Part shown: in pieces, positions 11,247 through 22,068 of the stretch
Position numbering within the stretch: the first letter of the stretch is position 1
Layout of the letters: each line of letters opens with the position of its first letter
Source of the DNA: Schoenoplectus triqueter
Lineage: Eukaryota > Streptophyta > Magnoliopsida > Poales > Cyperaceae
NCBI GenBank assembly: GCA_964058805.1
Contig: CAXKVV010000016.1
Span: 1 to 45,488, forward strand
Length of the DNA stretch: 45,488 nt
Direction of reading: 5' to 3'
The notes under the pieces: model-generated
Seen by the model: only the letters and a program-made list of their open reading frames with translations
Told to the model about the DNA's origin: nothing
The model's database searches: none
Translations under genes and position numbers: made by a program

Positions 11247-12693
11247 CACTACAGCAGATCGGGGTTTTAGTAACACTCAATTACTAACGGTTTATTAGTA
11301 GAAAAAATCGGTGACATTTTGAAAATATTTGTGAACTTTTTGGTAACGGTTCTTTAAAAAAACCGTTATTAAAATGCGTCGGATATGTGTATTTTTCGAC
11401 GAAATATTTAGTAACGGTTATTAACAAATAATCATTACCAAATGTTGTGAATCGGTAATGGTTTTATATAAAAACCGTTATTAAACTATTCAGTAATGTT
11501 TTTTATATAAAAATCGTTACTAAACATAAAAAGTTTAAAGTTATTCCCGCCCATCCGATATGCTGCTCATATCATCTTCTAGAGTTCTAGTCTCTTCTGA
11601 ATTTTTTCTAACTCTCTGTGCGTCTCTCCCTCTGCTGCCGAACTCCACCTTTGTGCGCCGCACTCCCCCACGATCGGATCGATCCTCTTGCTCATTGCCC
11701 TCACCTTCTCCGCTATCCCCTCCATGAGCAACTGCATCATCTCCTTCGCTGCCCTGAGTCACCTCCTCCGACTCTCACATACACCTCTGACTTCGCTACC
11801 CTGCTTCTCTGATAAATTTCATTTTTTTTCTTTTCTTTTCTTTAATTTTGCTGGTTTCTTTAATTTCTGAGTCACCTCCTCTTGTCTTGCTGTTTTGGCC
11901 TACCCCTTTTTATTTCACATTTGAGTGTATTCATTTTTATGAAATTGAATGAGATAACCAAAATGAAGTTCTTTAATCTCAAGTTTAACTAAATTAAATA
12001 AAATAGATGATAATTTATGCTCCTGACTTTACTTATTTCTTCCAATCTCACGTATGTACTTCCTTCTTTAGAGTTCAACCCTCATTTGCAGATAGAAGCT
12101 TAAAAATAGAAGTTAATTTACACCAACTGTATAAATGATATGGTTGTTACTACATCATGGTACTTTATTATTTACATCATTCTAATATTATGTATCGTCA
12201 CATTATGTATCGTTACATCATTTTAATATTATGTATTCTAATATTTACATCATTATAAATGAGGCATCAATTTATGATTTTGTTTCCTCACATTATGTAT
12301 CGTAGCCAATATGAACAGCCTTTTGAGATTTGATCGGTACTGATAATTATTTTGATTCAATGAGCTAGCTAGATCGGCAGGGCTAGCAATAGTTTTATTT
12401 TTTTTAAATAAAGATTTAGTAACGGTTCTTCACTAAAAACCGTTACTGAATCTTTGTCGTTGAGGGATTCAGTAACGGTTGTTTTAAATAACCGTTAGTA
12501 AATATATTTGTCGCAGAGAGATTCAATAACGGTTATTGAGTAAGAACCATTATTAATTGTCCAAATAGTTCAGCCTCGCGATACACAATTTAATAATGAT
12601 TGTTATAAAATTTTAGTAACTCCTCCATTCAATAACGGTTTATTAACCGTTATTAGGTAAAAGAAACTGTTATTAAAAAAAATTACAGTAGTG
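11247..12693. mobile_element. Non-autonomous CACTA element (1447 bp)
   Basis: The ends are CACTACAG (11247) and CAGTAGTG (12693), flanked on both sides by the 3 bp target duplication CCA (11244-11246, 12694-12696). Many direct and inverted copies of a GTAACGGTT / AACCGTTACTAAA word cluster within about 300 bp of each end, which is the subterminal repeat array typical of CACTA (En/Spm) elements. There is no transposase frame. The middle (about 11540-11820) is much richer in C and T than the rest, and may be a captured host fragment. Confidence 0.8.
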
Positions 12694-12696
12694 CCA

Positions 12697-14107
12697 GCAA
12701 GATATATTATTGCTTGACAAATATGTGATTTCTTTTAATTTAATTAAGATTTTCATAATCTGATGGCACGCAACATGCAGCTTTCTGAATTTCTCTTAAT
12801 TTTAGACAGAGAAAGAAAACCTCGGGAGTTGGGACAGACATACCAGAGTACTTCTGAAAGGATCGAAAAGTGATAATTTTTGTGAGACAATTTCTGTTCT
12901 TTATTTTAGTCCCACATCAAAACAGCAAAAGATGCAGAGCACTTACTATAAGAAGAAAAGAATTAGAAATTTTGCTTGTCTACAGCACGACAATACATAT
13001 AACATTTCATAAATTATGGACCAGCACTGGAAAACACTCTCTACCTGTTCCTTGTATGATCGAAATCCTACAATGAAAACATCTAAGAAAAGAAAAAAGC
13101 ATAGTTGTATGCTTCATTGATAAAAATTATTATTCAAATTAATTTTTATCCTAAATTTTTAAGATCACTCCAGTAAATTATCTAATTTTGAATTTAAAAA
13201 TATCTAATCTATTTTTTAGGATTTTAGAGATATGTAACCATGCTAATTACTGAGTTCCTTAATTTTTATAGTGATTATTCTTGAGATCCGACGGAGCTAG
13301 AGAACAAAAAATAAACAAACACAATACTAAAAATCTGAATGGTTTTCTATATCTTGTCTCAAAAATTCCAAAATACCGAATCACTGAACTATATGTATCT
13401 ATATACATGTCTGTATGTGTATACCTTATTGTATGTTGTATGTATCTAACTATGAGTATTCATGGCTATGTATAGAAATTATTAATCGTCATTTGTAGGT
13501 CGGATAATTTATTTCTAATGACCAATTACTATTCATCACATTAATTGATTGATAAGCTTCGATAGCGAATGCATTTTTCGTTTCTATTGTCTAAGTTAAC
13601 CAATGGGTCAACTATCAATTCAATGATCAAGATGGCCAACGGATTTATTATTTTGATATCAATGAATTTCTGTGATGATGTATGCCAACCGTAAAATGGC
13701 TAATTGTTTTGATGGCCAAAGGAATTAACAAGTCAACAGTCAAATGAAAATCTAACCAACCGTCAATGATAGCCAGTATAATTAAAAAAAAAAACAACAA
13801 TTCATAGAAATAGCAGGAATACTTCTCTCCGTGTAAATCTAACCAACCGTCAATGATAGCCAGTATAATTTAAAAAAAAACAACAATTCATAGAAATAGC
13901 AGGAATACTTCTCTCCGTGTAAAAATAAAATAGAGATGTCCATTTTATCACTATTTTTTATGAAACAAAATTTATAATTATTTGTGTATTTAATTTTTAA
14001 TAATTATAGATGTGTTTAGTTGCATTATCAGAAAACCAATAGCTTTATAACATCAAATTATAATTTTATAAGATTTAAATCATCACTAAATCATAAAAAA
14101 TATAAAT
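12697..14107. other. AT-rich non-coding stretch left of copy 1
   Basis: No gene seen. It contains GATGGCCAA words near 13630-13720, the direct repeat at 13748-13921, and simple AT-rich DNA up to the duplication boundary. Confidence 0.4.
13748..13921. repeat. Direct tandem repeat, 87 bp x 2
   Basis: Units 13748-13834 and 13835-13921 are nearly identical; they differ in the length of an internal A run. Each runs from AAATCTAACCAACCGTCAAT to ACTTCTCTCCGTGT. Confidence 0.85.
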
Positions 14108-14315
14108 ATACATTCTATGGATTAAAAACTCAATTCTCATTAAAAAATATATTAGCTGATATTTAGCTAAATTTGATTACTTTAATTCGAATTTTAATCA
14201 ATTGACAGTCAATAATTTTAATACATAATTATATCACATACATGATCATAAAATTTTTAAAATTAATTAATGATTAGATTAATAATCCCAACATCGTTAT
14301 ATCTCCATTTCAATT

Positions 14316-17296
14316 CTAGCTGATAAGGGGAACTCCTGCCATAATAAGAGACTCAGCTATAACTCTGTTCGCCGCCTCTGAAGGATGGACACTGTCCCAA
14401 AACACATAACTTGTTGCATTTGAACATGTACTGACTAACTTGCGCCTGCAGAGCACTGATGTTTTCATAAACGCACCCGTCCTGCAACAGCCTCGTCTTG
14501 CCTCGACAAACCCTATGTAATATATTCATGATTTCATTAGACATTATTCATCTCTTTTTCTTTTTTTATTTCCAGGACCTCGTAAAAGTGCAAAACTAAA
14601 AATCACAGCAATTGCACTTGCCTTGTTTTGAAGGTGCTGTTACAAGATCATAGATTGGCTGATAGATGTCAAAGACAGCTATCCTGAGGTCAGGATATTT
14701 CTTCGATAAGGCGAGTACAGTGTGGTTTAGCTTTTGATTGAAACCCTTGGCATCTTCATTGAAGCGTGTCACGCATGCTTTGCTGCCATGACTAAATACT
14801 CGAATGACCGCCGGCAAACAACCCAACGGCGCTAGTGAACTTACACCAATTCTCCTGGCCCCCAAACTGTACAGTTCCTGTAGTATCATAAAACAAAACA
14901 AAGGACTTTTGGAAGCGAGATTCTGTTTAATTGTTTTGGAGAAATGTTAAACTCATGATTCATTATCCTATGGAACTCAATATATACATGCATCATTTTT
15001 CCTCTTTTTTTGAATAAAAATGAAAGTCTAAGTTATCCAACTTTTAAATATTCATAAATGATCTCTTATTCAGATTTTGAACCTGTAATTTTTTGCATAA
15101 AGAACATTATCTTTATCACTAAACCAAAGATTATTCCTAGCATCCTTAGCTTTCCATGATGATTCATATATAGTGTTGCACCACATGGAATTATTTCTTT
15201 TTATTAAGTCCAACAAAATGAGATAAATCATGGGTCACTGAAATTGCACTTCAGGAAATACAAACCTTGAGGAATTCTGATAACTCTTCAGCGAGGAGGT
15301 CAGAGAATGCATCAGCAGAATATGATTTGCGGAGTTCAGAGTTGATATAGTAATTCTGCAAAAAATCACCTGTTCCTGTGCCCAGTACATATAATGCACC
15401 TCGAATTATACTGTTTGCCTTGCGGAGACCTACCAACTGTACTATCTTCGACTGGTACTCCTTGAAATACTCCAGTTGCTCAGTCAACGAGATTGCATGC
15501 TGTTCCAATTGAAAATTTTGAGTTTTTACCCAGACAAGTTAAGCATTATACATAGATTGCTAGAATATTTATCTGATTTTAAGGGTAATTTAGATTATTG
15601 TAGAATCAAAAGGATTGCAATTAATTTGTGGACCTTCTAACAGACAGTCCATGTCACCCTGAAAGCCACAAAATATAAAAAAAAATTATGAAGAAAGCCC
15701 CCAACAAATTGTAAATTTGATGATCCTTATCTTTAGTTAATATCCCTCAAACTCCGCTAAACTTTAACCCACTGAAACAAACATGCGGTATAATGCATAA
15801 TTAGTTGATACTTACATATAAGTATGAGGTTTGATCAAAGTATCCGGACCCGGCAGATGCAAAACTAGCTCCGATAAGAAGATTCTTTCCTGTTGCTTCG
15901 GGGCTTAAATAGGGGAGTGGATAGGTTTCAAATCCCAGAGTTTCAGCTACAACCAAAAACGCAAGAAAGAAAGAAAGAAAATTGCATAAAGGACATTTAC
16001 TTTCTCCAACTACTTTTGCCTCAAAAGTTGTCTGTAAGTACAAAATCTGCACTACGTTCTATCACGCTTTCCATGAAAACAATATCTGCACTACTAAAAG
16101 TTTATCATTACTTCTTTTTGGTCATTTTTATGCTCTATACATCGTCTTTAAGAGTAGATTCGGACCTAAGAGACTTATAAAAGAGTAAAGTAAAGATACA
16201 GATATATTCAAGACTTTTTAAAGAATCAAATTTAAAAGGTTTAATTTTTAAGAAGTGAATCTTACTCTTGAGAAGTTCAGCCATTATCAAGTCTTTTGAA
16301 TTCTAAAGTCGGATAATGGTAAGAGTTGGATAAGAGTCAACGTATAATAGTCTAATATATTTTTTTTATCGATTAATGTTATTTATATTTATATAATAAT
16401 ATTAAATTATATATTTTTTAGATTTTATTTAGATTTTTAAGTATAATTAATATATAATATTAAATATTAAATAAAGAGCCTGAAAATGGTTCTATAAGGA
16501 TCAGAAATGTCTGGATTTGATAAGGACCGGAATAGGTCCTATTTTTTAAAGATTGAGCCCGGCCACACGAATTGAGGAGTGTCAATGATCGGGTTGAATC
16601 ATTATTATTTAATTATTTTTTGATCTAATATGATTCGTTTAAAAAAGTTGATATGATTCCACACAAAAAAATTAATTAAATTTATATTTTTTTATCATTT
16701 TTCTAATTATTTTAAGCAAATTAATATAAGTTATATATAATTAATTTTAATAAATTAATTAGCACTAAATTATAAAACAAATTTAAAAAATAATATTGAT
16801 CAGAGACCGATCAAAAAATTTTAATTTATTTCTAATTTATTTACTCTCAAATCATTTCAAATTCAAATCATACCATATTTCAATCGAGTTAATCTATCAA
16901 ATCGGATCAAATTTTAACATTCTTAACCTAAATTACACTACCCAACATGTACAGAAATTTTTACTTGTTTGCTATGTTACCCGGGTACTTCATATACCCA
17001 GCCGAACAAGTACCGGGTGCGTATCGGGTACGGGTACGCGTTGGGTATGGTACGGGTACGCCAGGTGGCGTATTGAATTATTTTAATCGGTTTGACCGGC
17101 CGATACGGTCTCCGGTACGGCTGGGTACGCCTGGGTGCGGGATCCAGTACGGCTGAGTTCCGGTACGGCTGGATATGGTCAAACTCAAAAAATTCAAAAA
17201 ATCAAGTACATGAATGAAATTTGAACCAAAAAAATAAGCTACATCCGTTAGTGCATTAGACCGCTACACAATCTCTTCACTTGTGTTAGTAGTGAT

Positions 17297-17334
<38 letters not shown>

Positions 17335-19413
17335 CTTATCTATTTTTTATTTTTTATGTATTATATATTTATTTTTATTTAAAAAAATATTATATATATT
17401 ACCGTATCTGTATCCTAAAATATTTAAAATTAACGTACCGCCGTACTCACACCGTATCCAATACGATACTCGTAGCCGCACTCGTGCAACAAAGCTTGTT
17501 TGTTTACTTTGGGACGTATCCAGTCAACCTTATGGTTGTCAATTCTGCATTCATTATGAATTTATGTTAGATCACTATTTCTGGAGATCCTCCATTACCA
17601 AATCTACGGTTCTAGTTCAGATGTAGGCAGCGGTTGTGGGTCATTCAAACCCAATCTGAAAATAATAAAAAAAATACAGATGAAATAATTTCTATTTTTA
17701 TTCAAACCCAATTAAAGAAGCGCCTCGAAGATTTATTTTGATAGGACGTACATTGAGGCTATTTATTCAGCTCCCGAGATCTACAGAACAGCGAGTCTAG
17801 AATGTAGTGAACCCAGATTTATGGGATCCGCATCCTCTGTCGCGTGTTACGCGCTGCATGTCTCCTCGAATTATTAGATTTATGAGATTTTTTTTTAAAT
17901 TGACGAAGCACGTATCTCAACGTAAAATTGGACAGCTCTCATGACGTGCTGCACAGTTGCAGCGCGAGAATGTCAATTCAGATTTATGAGAGACTGAAAC
18001 GCTCATATATTAAAAAAAAAATTCTTCGAGTATATTAATTCACATGTACAATACCTGAATAAAATATTAGTACCAAACCCCTGTCATGTACTACAAAATA
18101 TTAGTACAAACCCCATGTCATGTACTACAAACCGGTGTCATAAACTACAAAATATTATTAAAAATATTACAAGAAAAATAAAAGAATTATAGGTGTGTTG
18201 TTCAGATTTTTTTTATTTTAATAAATAAAACAAATAAATATAGTAAATTAGTCATCTCTCTCCTCGGTTTTACACAAATAGCCAGATCCGAGTTTCACAA
18301 ATAGCCAGATCCGAGTTTAAAACTCGGATCCGGATTTTTTTTTTTCATTTCTGTCTAAAAAAACTAGCCTAGGTTTATCTCCTCGGTTTGTTAAAACGTG
18401 TGTCAAATTTGAGTCAATTTTTTTCATAGTTCTTTAATACCTTATTTAGTAATTTAAAATTTACACGACGGAATTTTAATGACAATTTGATGATGAATGA
18501 TGGTTTATTTAATTGAGCAATATTTGGAAGATATCGTGTAAAAGTTGGATGTACATCAGAGTTATCCATAAATTGAAATACGTTATTACAAAAAAAAATT
18601 TAATAAGTGTGTTTCCTCTTCTTCTTTTTTTTTGAATTGAATAAAACAAATCTCAAGCAAGTTTGACCAAAATAATGGTAGAGGAACGTTATAAATAAGT
18701 TTCTAACTTAGATAACTAGCGCAATTCATATAGTCCGAACACCAAACACACTCAAATAACAATAACTTCACACATAATATATTTTTAAAATTTATATAGG
18801 AAAAATAACTTGCTATTTCACTAAAAAAAAAGTTATACTTGCTGAATACAATTTTCTTTAATTCTGCTTTTCAACGTTTGTGCGCAATAGATACTTGTGC
18901 ATGTGTTTGAAGGAAAGTTGCAATTTTGAATCTGATTTATTGAAGCGCGAGAGCCGTGATAATTTATGGTAACAAAAAGATCTTCGACAGATAAAGCAAA
19001 ATTACAGAGAAATGCATATATACATATAACGGTTTGTGAAGTTTTGGTGGCAAAGAAAGTATATATATATACACACCTCATTAGATTATTGGAGATGAAT
19101 TTCGTCAATGCATTTCAAATTCAGAAATTATATATTATGTACCAGTGAAATCAGTAGGCAGCTTGCCGTTGCAAAACCTCCCGGTGGCGGTGTGGTTCTT
19201 GAAGTCCCTCCCGTAAGGTGGGAAGTTCGCCTTGAAGTCCCCACGTAGATGGTTGTTGTTGCCGACATCCATGGTTGAGTCACCGAAGGTTACGATAGCC
19301 GGTACAAGAGTTGTAGATGTTTGGGTGAGGCCTAGGTTTATCATTCCTAGAAATATAAGGACTACAAAGAAATTTGTTATCCCTTCCATTTTTATGCTTC
19401 TCTCTCTTTCCAT
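14316..19413 (-). CDS. GDSL esterase/lipase, copy 1 (five exons)
   Basis: A plant GDSL (SGNH-fold) esterase/lipase, predicted secreted, substrate unknown. Exons: 19143-19413, 15816-15946, 15266-15499, 14622-14877, 14512-14316, totalling 1089 bases (362 residues plus stop), the normal size for the family. A hydrophobic signal segment spans about residues 12-31. Block I is TFGDSTMDVGNNN with nucleophile Ser46. Block II is ASFASAGSG (117-125). Block III reads GTGD (176-179), where the usual GxND Asn is Gly178. Block V is DSVHP, with Asp337 and His340. LGARRIG and PLGCLPA are intact. The start could be Met1 or Met9; Met9 sits closer to the signal segment. Introns 1-3 use GT-AG; intron 4 uses GC-AG. 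Intron 1 is long (3.2 kb) and carries a 523 bp hAT-like insertion. No frame break is visible, so the gene looks functional. Confidence 0.9.
14513..14621 (-). other. GC-AG intron 4 of GDSL copy 1
   Basis: The donor reads CAAG|GCAAGT and the acceptor ACATAG|GGTTT. Joining them gives the in-frame family sequence SKQGFVEARRGCC. The nearby GT in GGCAA|GTGCAA would put the last exon out of frame. The same site is present in copy 2. Confidence 0.8.
16972..17494. mobile_element. hAT-like MITE in intron 1 of copy 1 (523 bp)
   Basis: Flanked by the 8 bp duplication CTTGTTTG (16964-16971 and 17495-17502). Copy 2 has this octamer once at the matching place, so the insertion is exact. The ends form an imperfect inverted repeat: CTATGTTACCCGGGTAC against CTTTGTTGCACGAGTGC. 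Inside are repeated GGGTACGGGTACG words and a (TA)n run at 17299-17330. There is no transposase frame. An 8 bp duplication fits the hAT superfamily. Confidence 0.85.
18060..18127. repeat. 34 bp tandem repeat, two units plus partial
   Basis: AAAATATTAGTAC, then a CAAACCCC word, then TGTCATGTACTAC, repeated with a few changes; a decayed third unit follows. It lies in intron 1 and recurs in copy 2 near 36560-36627. Confidence 0.7.
18273..18330. repeat. Direct repeat plus palindrome in intron 1
   Basis: CACAAATAGCCAGATCCGAG occurs twice in a row, and the second copy runs into a palindrome GATCCGAGTTT-A-AAACTCGGATC (18308-18330) with 11 bp arms. The same structure is in copy 2 at 36808-36830. Confidence 0.7.
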
Positions 19414-20444
19414 GATTACTCTTGTTGCTCACTTGAACATATAGGTGCGGAGAGCTATACGCATGAGGTTGGTTTGGTGCACAAGTTTGAGAAGAGAAGC
19501 TTAAACTGCATTCCTATATGCAAACAGTTTGCAATAAGCATATACAACCTGTAGGTTTATTTCTTTTACTGTACCTGTGAATTAATTCAAAATAATGACC
19601 AAGAGTTTTTATTAATTTTGCTTTGCCAGAAACTGCCGGATACAGTAGCAGAACAAACATTTAGATCAATGGAGTCACTAGAAGAAAAACAGGATACAGC
19701 AAGACCTTCAACTTTTGCACAAAGCCATTAATTATAAGTCTAGCTAAATTTCTTAGCAAGGCGCTCATAGATTTTGCCAAGGTTTTAAAATATTAATTTG
19801 ATCACTGCATAAAGTACATGTGATTACATATGTAGATATGTATTCTAAAAAATTCTTATAATATTTAAATTAATTATTTATTTTTGAAGAATTTTAATGT
19901 AAAATAAGAAAATATAATAAAATATTAATATAATTTTGAATATTTTGCATGAAAAATATTATATAATTAATTTTATAGATTTAATACGATAAATATTTTA
20001 AAAAATAACGCGCATTATTGAATATGTGAATGTATATTCTTATGTATACGACATCGCATCGCATATGCGGTCATGCAGCCATATTTTAAAACAATGAATT
20101 TTGCTATATGTGGATACAAAAAAAAATAGATTTTTGGATGTGATTTCACCAACTTATTCTATTTATTTGATTAATTTATTACTAGCAAATGTCCCTTTTA
20201 AAAGAAAATATAAATTTTCTAATATATGTGATGCATTATCCATTGAGATTTAAAAATTAAAAACTAAAAATTATTTTTACGACTGTCGTCTAGTCTGTCA
20301 AAATAATTTGTTATGAATCATCATCCCAAGAAATAAATGCAAACCAGCTGGATAAGATTATTTTTCTTCTGATAAGTGTGACACAATGTCTACAAAGGTT
20401 TTGTCAGGTGTACAATGACGAAATTGCCCAATCTCATTTAACGT
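19414..20444. promoter_or_regulatory. Proximal upstream region of GDSL copy 1
   Basis: About 1 kb between the GDSL start codon and the first upstream MITE. Minus-strand TATA-like words occur (GCATATAGG near 19515, TGTATATGC near 19545), but none can be chosen from sequence alone. GCAAAC-A-GTTTGC near 19520 is a small inverted repeat. The region is carried unchanged in copy 2, so both genes should share the same promoter. Confidence 0.4.
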
Positions 20445-20816
20445 AGAGAAGGGATCGGTTGAGAATAGATTATTTTAACAATTTTGATAATGAACGTTTA
20501 ATAAATATAAAAAAAATCTTAAATGGAAAAAAAATATAAATGTGATCTAAGTAATTTAAATTTTATGTAATTTTATTATTATTTGATAGTTCATCAAAGA
20601 CTATCAAATTTTTATATAATTTGCAACGGTTCTAATTTAACGGTTCTTGATGGACTATCAAACGATAATAATATTATATGAAATTTGAATGACTATCAAT
20701 ACATAGGTAGAAAAACATATTTATAAAAAAATTTTATTTTTAATTTTTTTTATATTTATTTAGAGGTCCGTTTTTAAGATTATCAAAATAACCCATTGTG
20801 AACTGATCCCCTCTCT
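20445..20816. mobile_element. Upstream MITE with long inverted ends (372 bp), copy 1
   Basis: The left end AGAGAAGGGATCGGTT matches the reverse complement of the right end (AGAGAGGGGATCAGTT), and pairing continues inward through TTATTTT and TATCAAA words, so the whole element is close to one imperfect hairpin. Flanks TTAACGT and TTAATGT could be a decayed target duplication. There is no coding capacity. It was present before the block was duplicated (see 38945-39316). Confidence 0.65.
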
Positions 20817-21700
20817 TTAATGTATGCATGCGAGCAATATGTCTATCTATTATATACTTGTTGGTTGGTACATTATAGATTGATTAGAGGCTACAGGTGA
20901 TGGCAATCGGCCAATAGCACAACAGGAAAAGCGCTGTCATTAAGAACAGAGGCGATTAATTTACTCATAAGTATGGCATCAACTGACCCCCATTTTTTCT
21001 AATATTTCCCTAAGTACTGTTTTCATTATTTTAATGCAAATTATGACAAGGAATTTTAAGTTTAACCCCATACTTCTAGTTAGAATTTATTATTATTACC
21101 CCATAATTCTAAGAATAAGAGATAAGAGATATCAACTTAAAATTATTGCATATAAGCTACAGTGTTGTACTATTGACCTCATTAAAATAATTCCTGCCTC
21201 CGCCTCTAATTGACAATGCTAATTCTTTGAAAAATCAAATCAAATTAAATTAAATATATAGGGGGCCTGAGCCTCACTTTGGAGGCACCAGCTCGGATCA
21301 ATCAATATGGTAAAGTAGCAACAAACACAGGACTGCAAATAGTTAAATTTTTTTACTGTTATACGTAGCAGGTGTTTTTTTTCATGCCGTTCGAAATAAA
21401 ACTTGAAAAATGTCTTTCTCATCTATTTAAGTGGATAAATCTAATTGCATTTTGAGTAATTCTACCTTATCCATCAGTAATTCAGTATGATATAAATGTT
21501 TGATATAAATCCCGGAAATTACTAGAAAAAATATATAAAAAGATAAATAAAACCATATATTTACATCCGTTTGCTTCGAGGTTCATTAATAAGTTGTCAA
21601 CATGGGTCCCTCAAAAATTAGTAAGCTGTTTGATTGATGGGCCAATGATGTATTTTAAAATATATATATAGTACAATGAGCTTAAGCTCACCGAAGATCT

Positions 21701-22036
21701 CCGTGAGTTTAGCTCAAAAAATATATCAAATGATCTCCAAATTTTGATTTTTCAATCTCATTAAATTCTTCATATTGAAATCTTATGGAGTACAAAAATT
21801 TGGAATGTTTCGAATTTTCTAAGTCGCTCTTTTCAATTTTTGAAAATCAGCCCCAAAAATAATAATAAAATATTTAATGTTTGTAAATTATTTTAAAAAA
21901 TTGAAAAGAGCGACTTAGAAAACTCGAAACATCCCAAATTTTTGTACCCTATAAAATTTCAATATGAAGAATTTAATGAGATTGAAAAATCAAAATTTGA
22001 AGATCATTTGATATATTTTTTGAGCTAAGCTCACGG
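21701..22036. repeat. Foldback element, arms about 140 bp, copy 1
   Basis: The left arm (21701-21841) and right arm (21896-22036) are inverted copies with few mismatches, separated by a 54 bp loop. The arms begin at GTGAGTTTAGCTCAAAAAA / GTGAGCTTAGCTCAAAAAA and end at GTCGCTCTTTTCAATTTTT. (TA)n runs lie just outside on both sides (21661-21670, 22047-22068). Confidence 0.8.
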
Positions 22037-22068
22037 TAGATTTACTATATATATATATATATATATAT

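Noticed and set aside
11541..11762. 73-codon acidic minus-strand frame inside the CACTA element
   Set aside because: Repetitive Gly/Glu/Asp composition from C/T-rich DNA; not supported as a gene.
15893..16188. Plus-strand frames opposite GDSL exon 2
   Set aside because: Antisense shadows of the exon and intron; they differ between the two copies and have no domain.
18833..19148. Open frames on both strands next to GDSL exon 1
   Set aside because: They lie in intron 1 and overlap each other; the products are not similar to any family I know.
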